DNA from: Phytophthora quininea
Lineage: Eukaryota; Oomycota; Peronosporomycetes; Peronosporales; Peronosporaceae
Assembly: GCA_011947345.1 (NCBI GenBank)
Contig: JAAVTG010000094.1
Location: forward strand, 186,001-250,000
Direction of reading: 5' to 3'
DNA: 64,000 bases
Shown: positions 50,501 to 60,403 of the stretch, in pieces
How positions within the stretch are numbered: the stretch's first letter is position 1
Layout of the letters: each line of letters opens with the position of its first letter
Program-made: the position numbers and the translations under genes
The notes under the pieces: model-generated
What the model was told of the DNA's origin: nothing
Seen by the model: only the letters and a program-made list of their open reading frames with translations
Database searches by the model: none

Positions 50501-51755
50501 CAGGCGAAGTCGGGGATCCTTCGAAGACCTTAGGAACTTTTATTCGTCCAATTTTGCGACATCAGTTTGAGCCTTCATCACATAGCTCACTGCTGGCTCC
50601 GGCACGCGAGAAGACTGGTCGACGACCAAGTATTGCCACTGGTGATGGGAATACGTACCATACAGCTCGGATTCGCCATCTTACAGCGAACGAGCCAGAG
50701 ACACTTATCGAGAACTTGGAGGCTATCCACGCCTCAGTGAAAGTTTCTTCTGTGAACTTGCAAGACTTCCATGTAGCTCAGCAACAGCTTCGAGACCTCC
50801 GCATTACTCAATGGGAACAAGCGAGTGAACTTGCTTCACAGTTTGCTAAACCTCCAAAGGAGGTGACACTGCCAGCTCCTGTCGATCCTGTTGACAATCG
50901 AGAGCATGTATATGAATGCATTTCACTCACAAACAACACCATGCGTCGAATATTCAGTGTCGAGGAGAATCCTGAGGTCGAGTTGGATCACGTGCGCACA
51001 AGTTTTGAGAAACACCAACGACTCATCCGCCAATTGTACACTCCGTACAGAGCCAACATCAAGCACGCCATGACGCTCGATGATTTGTGGCATATTGCCA
51101 AGATACTGCGGCTGCCTAAGGAAATTCACGTCCTTCCCGTTCTACGAGACGAGGAGTTGGTCGCCAATGGCTACGAGCAATTTTTTCACCGGAAGATCTC
51201 GCAGAGCTGTTTCTGCAGCTTTGCAACGAACAATTCCAGCCCCAGATTTCGCCACTGAGTGCACGTGTCGAGTATTTTATCGTGAACCATCTGCCCCTTG
51301 CTATCCAGAATCGAAGTCGCATTCGAGTGCTAATGCATCGCCCGGACATTAAGCTCTCCATCGGCAGCCACTCTCAGACTATTCGTATAATATTCCGACG
51401 CTATTGTGCCAAAGAGCGCGATCTAATGATATCTCCAGGGAGTACCAAGCCTCGTCAGAGACATACCGGGCATGGTATCAATAAGTACATGCGCATGATT
51501 GACTGGCAAGCATTTGTACAGGACTACCACCTCATCCGTGCTCGGTTTTCGATGGAGCAAGCAATGAGCGTATTCCGAAACGTGCACGAAACGCCGTCTG
51601 GAGGTGACGACCAACTTGAACTGATTTACAGCGAATTCTGTGAAGCTCTAGTGGGCGTCGCGATGTTTTATTTCCCTGATCCGTTTGTGAAGACTGCTAC
51701 GAAAGTTACTCAATTTCTTCGACGATACCTGCCACTTTCACCTGATGATTCCTGA
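47547..51755 (+). CDS. Large coiled-coil protein, 5' exons unresolved
   Basis: Exon 1 (47547-about 48164) codes a basic, Ser-rich start and helices such as ELNQAAIARLFMDQW. Between 48165 and 48770 coding pieces are visible (VRYEVGFEELQRRTVNLP, EWGVYLESVEDL, MVLHEWYSVAVVQKK) but frames and splice sites do not all agree. A 70-base intron (48769-48834) leads to a long exon beginning ARKYIEYFSNWF, with a coiled coil (GLTAVKRQAEELTKQRDSAQ), a poorly ordered middle and helical C-terminal domains. One T lost in the run 51181-51186 separates GYEQFF from the final part, which ends FCEALVGVAMFYFPDPF and TQFLRRYLP. That ending resembles EF-hand-like modules in flagellar coiled-coil proteins (impression only). 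Function unknown. Confidence 0.6.
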
Positions 51756-52477
51756 TCACTTAGCAATACAGGCACTGAATTCATTGTTCCAGTCTTGCGT
51801 GGGTTTCTGTACTGGGGTTTGGCATCATGAGTCGGCCCACAAACGTCTGGCCTGCATAAACTCGATACAACATATTAATAGTCGTCTTATTGTGTGTACT
51901 GGGTGATGAACATTTGGCCGCTGTGATTGCGACCATGTTCAAAACTTTTTACCTGTGTTCACTATGGTCCTTACACCTACCGTCGACAGAAAACATTAAA
52001 AAAATTGGTTTTGCCAGCCTTTTACTTTCGCAGGATTTGCTCATAAGCAGTTTAGCCGCGTAAACTCGGTTTGGCATTGCATTTAAAGACCAACGTCCGA
52101 AGTATTACAAAAGTAAAGTGGCAGTTCATGGAATTTAATTGAGTGTGCTTTGGACCATCGCTCGGTCTCCAATGGCAAGAACCTCCAACATCAAGCCCCT
52201 ATGGATAGAAACTATGATGGAGATCTCCTTTTGGTCATGTGCAGCTGTCGCTGTAAGTTTTTATTGAAGAGATCTGGAAACGGTCGGTTAAAATGTACCT
52301 CCGAGCTCTTAGATCTCTCTAATCTAACGCAGAAGATGGTTTGATCCAAGTTGGCTCATGCTAAAATATTATTATGACGCGGCACGAATGATTATAAGCC
52401 ACCTTCCGATCCACTTTATCGATAGGAAAGAATCATCGTCTGCATCTATCATTTCGAGGTTTGCTTCACTTGCAACA
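51756..52477. other. Intergenic region
   Basis: About 0.7 kb of AT-rich sequence. A short frame with ATG at 52172 (MARTSNIKPLWIETMMEI) stops quickly and may be a non-coding leader of the next gene. Confidence 0.4.
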
Positions 52478-53767
52478 ATGAAGTTTTCCCAAGAAGCGGA
52501 TGCAGAAATCAAAGCGACCGCATCGTTCATCGAGAGCATCGGAGACATTGAGAGTTTCTGCCTCAACTGGAGTACCGCCAACATTTTGGATTCCCACGTG
52601 GTGCCACGGGTCCCAAGTCAGGGAAAGTATCGCTCGGGTTACTCCACAGAGCTGCTGCACCGAAAGAAGGCCAAGCTGGAGGATTTACGCGAACAAGTGC
52701 AAGTAATGGAGGAATGGCTAAAGCGATTGCGTAAAGCCCCCATAGCACCACAAAAATGCGGATGAAAACTTGTCGGCCCAGTATGGTGAGCGAAGCCAAC
52801 GATGGGCAAGAACGACTTTCGAGGAATACGCAAAGCGGCGTCAGGCAGAGAACATCAACCGCAAGCTGAAGTCGATTCAAGCAAACCAAACGACGGTCAC
52901 CGAAGAGCTTCTTAAACTGCTTTCCGCCTCATCGAACTTTGATGTACGTTCTCGTTGTTGCTGTTGTTCAACACTATTTTACGATTCCATTTGCACGCAG
53001 GATCAAGAGTTTGTGTTTACAAACCAGCTGTATGTGGTGTCAAAGGAGGAGGATGCTGTTATGGCCACACAGCTCAGTGAGCGAGCCTCAGAGCTCTACT
53101 TGCGTACTGACGGGGTCTTTCCAGCCGACTTGCCTTTATTCGGCTGTCGGTTGCAGCTCGTGGAGGACAACAAGTGCGGCAAAACGGTCGAGCTTGTTGG
53201 AAGTGTACCATTGGATTGTTCCGCAGAGGAAGCGCACACGATCCTGTGGAAGGAACAGAAGAAGATGAAGGATGTTGAAAACAGTTTCCTTCGATATGTA
53301 AGTCCTTGCTGATACTCTTGAAAACTAATTGGGATGGAACTAACGCTACTTGTGTATTCTTCTGTTCAGCTTCAAAATATTGACGATGACACGTTTGCCA
53401 AGGGTTTCGACGTCAACATTCATCCCCACAACGATGACATCGCGCATTTTCGTGGGCTTCAGATTGTACGCAAATTTCAAGACAATAACCAACGGGTTGT
53501 CTATGTTAGTGTCTCCAAATTCTTCGTTCCTGGCGAAGACTTCCAACTTTGCGGACATTTTTGGATTGTCATTTCCAACGTGCAAGCCCAGTGCCACGTC
53601 CAATTCTACGGACACATTTTTCTGAAGACCCGAACAAGATTTTACTGCGAGATGAGCAGCTTCTTGATGCCTGGGGATTGCGGATGCGGATGTTTTGGCT
53701 GACAACGCAGGAGGCAATGGTGGATGCGGTTGCTGGACAAAAGCTCGTTGCGACACAAGCTGCATAA
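52478..53767 (+). CDS. Oomycete coiled-coil/START-like family protein
   Basis: Exons 52478-52943, 53001-53297 and 53370-53767, with three lost bases allowed (two in A runs near 52755-52772, one near 53600), give about 387 residues. The N-terminal part has a basic coiled coil (LHRKKAKLEDLREQVQVMEEW) and WARTTFEEYAKRRQAENINRKLKSI, a layout common in a large oomycete protein family. The second half looks START-like: DGVFPADLPLFGCRLQ, ENSFLRY, FRGLQIVRKF, QRVVYVS and a final helix region (LRMRMFWLTTQEAM). Molecular role unknown. Start chosen at MKFSQEADAE; the frame is open upstream. Confidence 0.6.
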
Positions 53768-54147
53768 TAGAAAACTATAGGGGCATTTAATCTCCAGCAC
53801 AAAAGCGCTCGATCAAAATCCAAGCCCAACTCCGACGGATCCAAGAACATTCGTATGACGCGGAAGGGATGCTAATAAACCACCTCCGAATCCTCTATAC
53901 GAAGCAATCCTATGTCATTTGTGAATTTGACTTCATGGATACCAAAACGATGAAGGAGATTCACCCTGCATTTGTTTTTATGTTGGTGGTTCCTGAGAGT
54001 GAACCGTACAAGTAAACGTGCTACTACGTAGGATATCGTGCTGGAAAATTCACTTGCGAGTTTCAAAATTTTGTTTATCTAAGGAAATGGCCATTCACTA
54101 CCCGTAGTGTGGACCATGGACAAGTTGTTGCAACTGGAACTCAAACC
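53768..54147. other. Intergenic region
   Basis: About 0.4 kb between the START-like family gene and the first secreted-repeat gene. No gene-like feature seen. Confidence 0.5.
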
Positions 54148-55026
54148 TCACTTCGTGGGTTTCTCGCCTTTCGTAGACTCCGCCTCCCCTTCATCGGCTG
54201 AGGCTTCGGAGTCGTCGAACGAAGCGTCGAACGCATCGACAAACGATTTCAGCGACACCTTGCCCTTGCCGCTTCCAATGAAGTCGCCCATGTCGTGCGA
54301 GCTGCGGCTAGCGTCTCTCATGAGCTGTAAGAAATCTTCCGACATATCGCCGCTGCCGCTGCTGGTGAGATCGCTCGGGTCAATGGCTAAATCCAATCCC
54401 ATTTTGCTGCTATCCTCGTGAGCGAGCTTGTAGAGGAACTCCTTGAGCGTCATTTTCTTTCGGATGGTTTTGATCCAGTCCTTGATGTTGTAGTAGATGT
54501 CCTTACTGCCAGCGTCGCTATCGATGCTAAGGGCATCGGTCAGGTTGAGCTCCAGGTCGCTACCGTCGTCATCATCGGAGGCGTCCATAGCGTCCACGAA
54601 GTCCTTGAGACGCACCTGGCCGTCTCCGCTTCCGAAGAAATTCCGCATGTCGATCGGACGGCCACTGCTCAAGCGTTTTCCCAATGCGTCCATTACATCT
54701 CGACTAGCGCTGGTGGTGATGTCTTGCTGGTCAAATTGCAACCCCAGTGAGCCGGTGTCGCTATTGTCGAGCTTGGCGATGAATTGTTCGGGCGTGTATT
54801 TGCGACTCAATGTCTTGGCCCAGTCCTTCAGATCAAAGTAGATGTCCTTGCTACCGTCATTGCTTTGGCTGTCGACCACATCGAGCAAATTGACCTTGAG
54901 ATCGTCGTCATTGTTCTCTTGGATTACACTGCCGGTAGTAGTGCCTCGAAGACTGTTTGGGTTACCAGCTTGGACAGCTTGGACAGCGACAGCTGCGAAT
55001 ACAAGGCCGAAAGAGAGTTTCACCAT
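54148..55026 (-). CDS. Secreted acidic repeat protein, family member A
   Basis: 292 residues, single exon, no frame errors. A clean signal peptide (MVKLSFGLVFAAVAVQAVQA) is followed by GNPNSLRG and a short acidic linker. The mature protein is two diverged copies of a unit of about 112 residues (about 45-159 and 160-270). Each has a Ser/Asp-rich lead, GSKDIY-(F/Y)-x3-KDW-x-KT, a helix of the type KYTPEQFIAKL, a Ser-rich middle, and an end such as FFGSGDGQVRLKDFVDAMDAS. That end has the shape of an EF-hand loop and exiting helix, but lacks the first calcium ligand. Members B and C nearby are paralogues. Likely an apoplastic or effector-type protein; function unknown. Confidence 0.8.
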   Translation of the reverse strand: MVKLSFGLVFAAVAVQAVQAGNPNSLRGTTTGSVIQENNDDDLKVNLLDVVDSQSNDGSKDIYFDLKDWAKTLSRKYTPEQFIAKLDNSDTGSLGLQFDQQDITTSASRDVMDALGKRLSSGRPIDMRNFFGSGDGQVRLKDFVDAMDASDDDDGSDLELNLTDALSIDSDAGSKDIYYNIKDWIKTIRKKMTLKEFLYKLAHEDSSKMGLDLAIDPSDLTSSGSGDMSEDFLQLMRDASRSSHDMGDFIGSGKGKVSLKSFVDAFDASFDDSEASADEGEAESTKGEKPTK

Positions 55027-55346
55027 GGTTTGGGAGCTCGGTGGTGGTTGATCTTAGAAGATTGGAGAGTGAGAGTTTTTGGATCGAGTTGCTTCAGTGA
55101 CCCGTCATCACCATTGTTTATGAGCTCAGCTAGAATGGAGAGCGAGTTTCGGTTGCGAGAGCTGTGGTTAGCACTGACAAACTGTCCGTCTCTTCTCGAT
55201 ATCACCGATCCCCGCATTTTCCTGAAATGACAGCAAGCAGATATTGTTATTCGAACATATATTTGTTACTGCGGACACCAAAACAATTTTGCAATGAGTG
55301 ATCGTGTTTCATTTATTTTCCTTTTTTGCAGTGGAATTTCCTGGAG
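55027..55346. other. Intergenic region between repeat-family genes A and B
   Basis: 320 bases holding the promoter of member A and the 3' flank of member B, both minus strand. No other feature seen. Confidence 0.5.
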
Positions 55347-56303
55347 CTAATCGACAGGATTTTCTAGGCTGCACCTACTCACCCCGTCAAGCTCAGGCAT
55401 CTTGTAGCCCTTCGACTTCGAAGCACCGTCCCGAGCCTTCGTAGACGCCGTTTGCTTCACCGCCTCGTGGCCATCCATCGTGGTGTCCGAGTCGTCCCGC
55501 AGTTCATCGTAGGCGTCGACTATCGCCTTCAGCGACACTTTGCCCTCGCCACTGCCAACGAATTTGCGCATATCGAACGAGCGGCTGCTTGCTCCCATAA
55601 TCTTTCCGAAGTCGTCCCACAAGTCGCTGCCATCGCTGCCGCTGCTGGTGAGGTCGCTCGAGTCGAAGTTGAAATCGATCCCCAGCGAAGCGCTGCCACC
55701 GTTCTGGAGTCTGTAAAGAAACATCGGCACAGGCATCTTCTTGCTGATGGCCTTGATCCAGTCCTTCATGTTGAAGTAAACGTCCTTGCTGCCGCTGCTG
55801 TCGTTGCTGATCACCTCGCTCAAATTAACTTCCAGGTCGCTGCCGTCGTCATCATCAGAGGCGTCCATGGCGTCCACGAAATCTTTAAGACGCACTTGGC
55901 CGTCTCCACTGCCGAAGAAGTTCCGCAAATCGATGTTCCCTCTTTCCAAGCGCTTCCATAAGGATTGAGTGGTCTCTTTATCCGCGCTGCCACTGATGTA
56001 GTTCGGGAAATCCAAGTCCAGAGAGCCACTGTCGCTGCTGTCGAGCATTGCGATGAATTGCTCCGGAGTGTATTTGCGGCTCAAGGTCTTGGCCCAGGCG
56101 TTAAGGTTAAAGTAGACGCCCTTGCTATCATCGTCGCTGTCGATATTGAGGACGTCGAGTAAATTCACTCTCAGGTTGTCGCCATGCTTTTGGCCGTCGC
56201 TGTCGCTGCTAGTGGCAGCACCACGAAGGCTGTTGGGATTGCCGGCTTGGGCAGCAATGACGGCGGCACCGGCGAGGACGAGGCCGAAGGATATTTTCAC
56301 CAT
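55347..56303 (-). CDS. Secreted acidic repeat protein, family member B
   Basis: 318 residues, single exon, intact. Signal peptide MVKISFGLVLAGAAVIAAQA, then GNPNSLRG as in member A. Two internal units: the first with KYTPEQFIAMLDSSDSGSL and FFGSGDGQVRLKDFVDAMDAS, the second with KDWIKAISKKMPVPMFLYRL, DFNFDSSDLTSSGSDGSDL and FVGSGEGKVSLKAIVDAYD. The C-terminus is longer than in A, basic, and has the only cysteine after the signal peptide. Tandem with A in the same orientation. The first unit of B is closest to the first unit of A, and its second unit is closest to the second unit of C, so the internal duplication came before the gene duplication. Confidence 0.8.
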   Translation of the reverse strand: MVKISFGLVLAGAAVIAAQAGNPNSLRGAATSSDSDGQKHGDNLRVNLLDVLNIDSDDDSKGVYFNLNAWAKTLSRKYTPEQFIAMLDSSDSGSLDLDFPNYISGSADKETTQSLWKRLERGNIDLRNFFGSGDGQVRLKDFVDAMDASDDDDGSDLEVNLSEVISNDSSGSKDVYFNMKDWIKAISKKMPVPMFLYRLQNGGSASLGIDFNFDSSDLTSSGSDGSDLWDDFGKIMGASSRSFDMRKFVGSGEGKVSLKAIVDAYDELRDDSDTTMDGHEAVKQTASTKARDGASKSKGYKMPELDGVSRCSLENPVD

Positions 56304-57054
56304 GGCTTTGGTAGCTTGATGGCGGTGCTTGTTGGCGTGTCGGAAAATGAGCGATGACCCAGCGGCTCCCTTGACATACAGTACTATTTCTCATTGTCGA
56401 TGACCAAGTAGCCGATACCCGTCATCAATTCATGCTTATGGACCAGTACAAAAGCAAGCCCAAGTACTCATATTACTTTTATGAACGGGAAAACGTCTCA
56501 ACATCTCTGACAAAGTTAGGTTTACTTCTGCAAGAAGCTTGACTATACAGTCCTCATCCCAAGACAAAGGAAACCAGCTCTCGTGCTGATCCATAATCAC
56601 CTGTTGATGACGGGGTGCACACCGCACAAGCCTACTTTCTGGTGCAACGACAAACTGGGATGATGAGAGCTGGTTCCAATTGCCTCGGGATATGCGCGCT
56701 GTTCCCTTTACGCTCTGCTTCGGGTCTGTACATTTTTTTGTCAAGGCTGGGACTGTCAGCAAATGCCCAAAACCTCTTGCGCGATTTTGGCGTGGCCTTC
56801 TTCGCAGAGGTTGAAATGTCCTGGACGATGGGCACGGTCTTCTTTTATCACAACGCGGGAGCGATAACAAACAAGAAAGAAATATACGGGGAAAAATTCC
56901 AGCATCCGGAATGTCTAACCAGCACATTCCAAAGCTTGGCGCTTCTACTGTTCATAAACAACGAATGATCACGGTGGTTCCCTTTCAGGAGCAGACACTG
57001 CCAAAGATCATTCCCCAATTCGCCTACGAGAACTGACACCAAGCCCCGAAAACC
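56304..57054. other. Divergent intergenic region of repeat-family genes B and C
   Basis: Members B (minus) and C (plus) diverge from this 751-base interval, so it holds both promoters. A minus-strand open frame (about 56436-56927) is Arg/Pro/Cys-rich and not convincing as a gene. Confidence 0.5.
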
Positions 57055-57978
57055 ATGGTGAAGCTCTCCTTTGGTCTCGTAGTCGCTGGTGCCGCCGCCA
57101 TCGCTGTCCAAGCCGATAACCCAACTAATCTCCGTGGTGCAACCACCGGCAGCAACGTTGAAGACAATGATGACGACTTTGTCGTGAATTTGACCAAAGC
57201 CATCGGCAGGGGCAGCGACGTTGGCAGCAAGGACATTTACTTCAACATGAAGGACTGGCCCAAGAAGTTGCGCAAGAAGTACACGCCGGATCAATTCCTC
57301 ATGGGCGGAAGCGCCAGTGGCTCTATGGGGATAGACTTCGACCCCAAGTACTTCACTAGTAGCGCCAGTGATGGCGTCGCCTTGCTCGACGATTTTGAGA
57401 AACTCATGGGGAGTCGCCACTCGCTGGACTCGGCGAAATTCTTCGGAAGCGAAGACGGGAAGGTTAGTCTCAAGAAATTTGTTGACGCCTTCGACAATTC
57501 GGACGATGACGACGGCAGCGACTTGGAGGTTAACTTGACCGAAGCGCTCGGCAGCGACAGTGACGACGGCAGCAAGGATGTCTACTTTAACATGCAGGGC
57601 TGGATCAAAGCCATCAGCAAGAAAATGACGGTGGAAGAGTTCGTCAACAAGCTCGGCAACGATGACAGCGCTTCGCTGGGGATCGATTTTAACTTCGACT
57701 CGAGCGACCTCACTAGCAGCGGTAGCGATGGCAGCGAGCTGCTGGACGACGTTGCAGAACTTGTGGGCTCTGGCTCGCTCGACTTGCTCAGGCTTATCGG
57801 AAGTGGCGACGGCAAGGTGTCGTTGAAGGCGATAGTCGACGCGTACGATAAACTGCGAGACGACTCCAATTCCTCAACGGACCAAGAGGAGGCCAAGCCC
57901 ACGAAGTCTGTTAAGAGCAAGAGGTCAAGTGCGGAGAAGAAGAGCTACAAAGTGTCTGACCTAGATGGGGACCAGTAG
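57055..57978 (+). CDS. Secreted acidic repeat protein, family member C
   Basis: 307 residues, single exon, intact. Signal peptide MVKLSFGLVVAGAAAIAVQA, then DNPTNLRG. Two internal units as in A and B: GSKDIYFNMKDWPKKL with KYTPDQFLMGGS (shortened), FFGSEDGKVSLKKFVDAFD, then GSKDVYFNMQGWIKAISKKM, TVEEFVNKLGNDDSASLG and LIGSGDGKVSLKAIVDAYD. A basic tail follows (KSVKSKRSSAEKKSYKV). No cysteine. It is the only plus-strand member, and its 3' end overlaps the end of the next, minus-strand gene by 18 bases. Confidence 0.8.
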   Translation: MVKLSFGLVVAGAAAIAVQADNPTNLRGATTGSNVEDNDDDFVVNLTKAIGRGSDVGSKDIYFNMKDWPKKLRKKYTPDQFLMGGSASGSMGIDFDPKYFTSSASDGVALLDDFEKLMGSRHSLDSAKFFGSEDGKVSLKKFVDAFDNSDDDDGSDLEVNLTEALGSDSDDGSKDVYFNMQGWIKAISKKMTVEEFVNKLGNDDSASLGIDFNFDSSDLTSSGSDGSELLDDVAELVGSGSLDLLRLIGSGDGKVSLKAIVDAYDKLRDDSNSSTDQEEAKPTKSVKSKRSSAEKKSYKVSDLDGDQ

Positions 57979-58784
57979 GAGCTCTGGCAAACCAGGACGT
58001 GATGTTTCTCTCATAAAGTTCGCAAAATGGTGTGGATAAGACACTTTGTCGTCTTCATCATATTGTTGCTGCTTCTGGTCCTCGCTGATCGAGTCGTCCT
58101 CATCGCTATCTGCAGATGCCTCGTCGCTCTTCAGGGTCTCAGCGTATTCCATTACTGAGATCTGGCCGAGCGTGTCGATCAGAGTGTCCGTGTCCGTCAT
58201 GTCACTGCCAATGACTGACGCCAGGAAGCTTGCGAGCGAGCTATCCTCTATGGTCTCTCGCAAGGAAAACGTGGAGCCGTCGAAGCTGGCCTCACTGGCA
58301 TCCACACTTCCGAATAGGCCGGTTCCGTTTATTCGGATGGCCTCGAGAAAGTCAAGCAACGTGACTTGGTTGTACTTTTGCCGGAGAACTCGCTCAAATC
58401 CAACGCAGCCGACCCACTGCCATCGCTTCCGCTGCCCAAGTAGAGCAAATGATTGCTCCCCATGCTGCTGAAGGTGGCGTCCCAGTCGATGTCACTCGAG
58501 CTGTCGGCTGCAGAAGACTCGAGGGTAGCAACCCAAGCATCGCAGTCAAAGGATGAAGCGAACAAGGAATTGTCGTCACCACTACCGCTGTCTGCCATTA
58601 TGGTAGCAAACAAATCATCGTAGTCGAAGGACGAAGAGAATGAGGAGCTGTCATCACCGCTACCGCTGTCTGCCATCGTGGCGCCGCGAAATTTGGCGCT
58701 GTGGACGGTGGCGTCGAGAATTTTGGCGCCGTGGACGGTGGTGCCGACGAAAGCAAAAGTCGTGACGATACCCGCGAACTTCAT
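57961..58784 (-). CDS. Secreted Ser/Asp-rich protein, distant fourth member (D)
   Basis: About 274 residues. A signal peptide (MKFAGIVTTFAFVGTTVHG) is followed by Ser/Gly/Asp repeats: MADSGSGDDSS and a second copy MADSGSGDDNS, each leading into SSFDYDD- or SSFDCDA-type sequence. A C-terminal part has VTLLDFLEAIRINGTGLFGS, TLIDTLGQISVMEYAE and an acidic Gln-rich tail. Composition and position link it to members A-C, but I cannot align the 112-residue unit, so kinship is uncertain. The frame breaks in the T run 58376-58379; one added base joins SGK to the C-terminal half and makes the length divisible by three. It converges on member C with an 18-base overlap. Confidence 0.65.
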
Positions 58785-58943
58785 TGTTGCTACTTGGATT
58801 TCAACTGCTTGGCCCGTTGCGAAATGACGAATGAACAAGTTATTCGATGCAGTGCAATACACGGTCATCACTCTTGTCGAAAGCAAATACGGACGGGATG
58901 ATCTTGGGATGCGGAGATGCAGATTGCTGTCTGTATGTGCTAC

Positions 58944-60224
58944 TCAAATCGTCTTCATTTCTTTAAGTGGTGGCTGGCCAAACATCTTCTCGCCCGAGCC
59001 AAGACTCGTCGCGATGGACTTCGATGCGTACTCCCTCATTTTCGCTTCGTACGCAGCAACAGCCTTGACGCCAACGCCATCACTAAGCATACACTTGAGC
59101 AGTACGTGAGTGTCTTGCAGCGCCGTATTAGCACCGATACCTGCAGGTGGCATGGCGTGGACAGCGTCTCCGATCAACGTGACGCGCGTTGGCGACCAGT
59201 TCTCGATAGTCGGGTGCATGGTCGAGATTTTGAGCAAGGCGCCGATCCCCAGCTCTTGCCGTTCAAAGACTTCTCGTATCGCCGGACTCCAGCCCTCTGT
59301 GACTCGCAGATTCAACTCCTTAAGCTGTTCAGGAGTCAAATTGTCCACATTCGACCCGAAGGCTTTAGATCGGGAGATGAGGACCCAGTACATGTAGTCG
59401 GCGATCTTCGGGAGTTCAATGGCAGTCGAGGACGTCGAGTGAGTGAACCGCATGGGCTCGGAAAACAGCGATAGCTTGCGGTTAGGATCTGTCGTCAACG
59501 CTGTCCTGCCGAGCGCGACTTTGGGGAATTTGGTCTCGAACTCAGGAGTTAGCAGTGTCTTACCGAAGATGGCACGTCCGTCCGTGTCCAGCAGTCGACG
59601 ACCTGGGAGATATTGCTTCCGCACACGTGAGTTGGTGCCGTCCGCTCCAACGAGAAGAGTTCCCTGCGCAGTGTCTCCATTGTCGAACTCGATCTGCACG
59701 CCTGTGTCGTTCGGTAGAACCGAGAACTTCTTGAAGCTCGTGTTGTAATGCAGCTCCTCGGGTGTCAATCGAGCGCGAAGAATTGTCCGCAGTGTCGCTC
59801 TGTCCGTTGCGAAAGCTCGCGGAGTTGCAGCGGACGGTGGCGGGCGGGCCGCTCGATCGGCCAAAGGAGGGGTTTGATGCGCTGCCTTCTCTCCAGTGAC
59901 AGCGTCGTAGAAAGCGAAGCCGTTCTCGAACGCCGCGTTCGACTGCAGAAACGTGTCCACCAGATCCGACGGTAGCGCGGCGTCGAGCGCATCGTAGCCA
60001 TCGCCGGTAACGCGTAGACGGTAGCCTTGAAGCCGATGGTCGGGCGATGGATCCCGTTCATACACCGTGAAGGGGATCCCGTGTTTCTTGAGACCTTGGG
60101 CGAGGCAAAGGCCGCCGATGCCACCCCCGACGATCAAAACGTGCTCGGTCGCTTTGGTAGAGATCGACCGTAGTAGTCGAGAGGACCTAGCGGTAGCGGC
60201 ACCAATCTTGAGCGTGGACAGCAT
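58944..60224 (-). CDS. FAD-dependent monooxygenase (class A)
   Basis: Flavoprotein hydroxylase of the UbiH/p-hydroxybenzoate hydroxylase type, using NAD(P)H and oxygen on an unknown aromatic or related substrate. 426 residues, one exon, no frame errors. The N-terminal Rossmann FAD site is VLIVGGGIGGLCLAQGL with the following acidic residue in VYERD. GTLLVGADGTNSRVRK is the DG motif and LIGDAVHAMPPAGIGANTAL the GD motif that contacts the FAD ribityl chain. About 25 residues precede the FAD site, with several Arg and Ser and no acidic residue, which could be a mitochondrial targeting signal. The open frame extends to 60266 but only with a GTG, so ATG at 60224 is the start. A specific substrate cannot be named. 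Confidence 0.85.
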   Translation of the reverse strand: MLSTLKIGAATARSSRLLRSISTKATEHVLIVGGGIGGLCLAQGLKKHGIPFTVYERDPSPDHRLQGYRLRVTGDGYDALDAALPSDLVDTFLQSNAAFENGFAFYDAVTGEKAAHQTPPLADRAARPPPSAATPRAFATDRATLRTILRARLTPEELHYNTSFKKFSVLPNDTGVQIEFDNGDTAQGTLLVGADGTNSRVRKQYLPGRRLLDTDGRAIFGKTLLTPEFETKFPKVALGRTALTTDPNRKLSLFSEPMRFTHSTSSTAIELPKIADYMYWVLISRSKAFGSNVDNLTPEQLKELNLRVTEGWSPAIREVFERQELGIGALLKISTMHPTIENWSPTRVTLIGDAVHAMPPAGIGANTALQDTHVLLKCMLSDGVGVKAVAAYEAKMREYASKSIATSLGSGEKMFGQPPLKEMKTI

Positions 60225-60403
60225 GATCGAAGACGTCCTAGACAGAATCCGTCTGTGACTATTCACAGTCGAAGTGTTTTCAACGGGAATACTTGCATGT
60301 TATGTATCTTGAGAGTGCGCCGTGCGGCTACCTCTCTAGGCAACGCAGGTTACAACTAACTGCTTTGAAGAGGGATGAAAGACTGCACAACTGTCATCAG
60401 ACC

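Noticed and set aside
56436..56968. 163-codon minus and 117-codon plus frames between repeat-family members B and C
   Set aside because: No family resemblance, irregular composition, and they occupy a region that must hold two divergent promoters.
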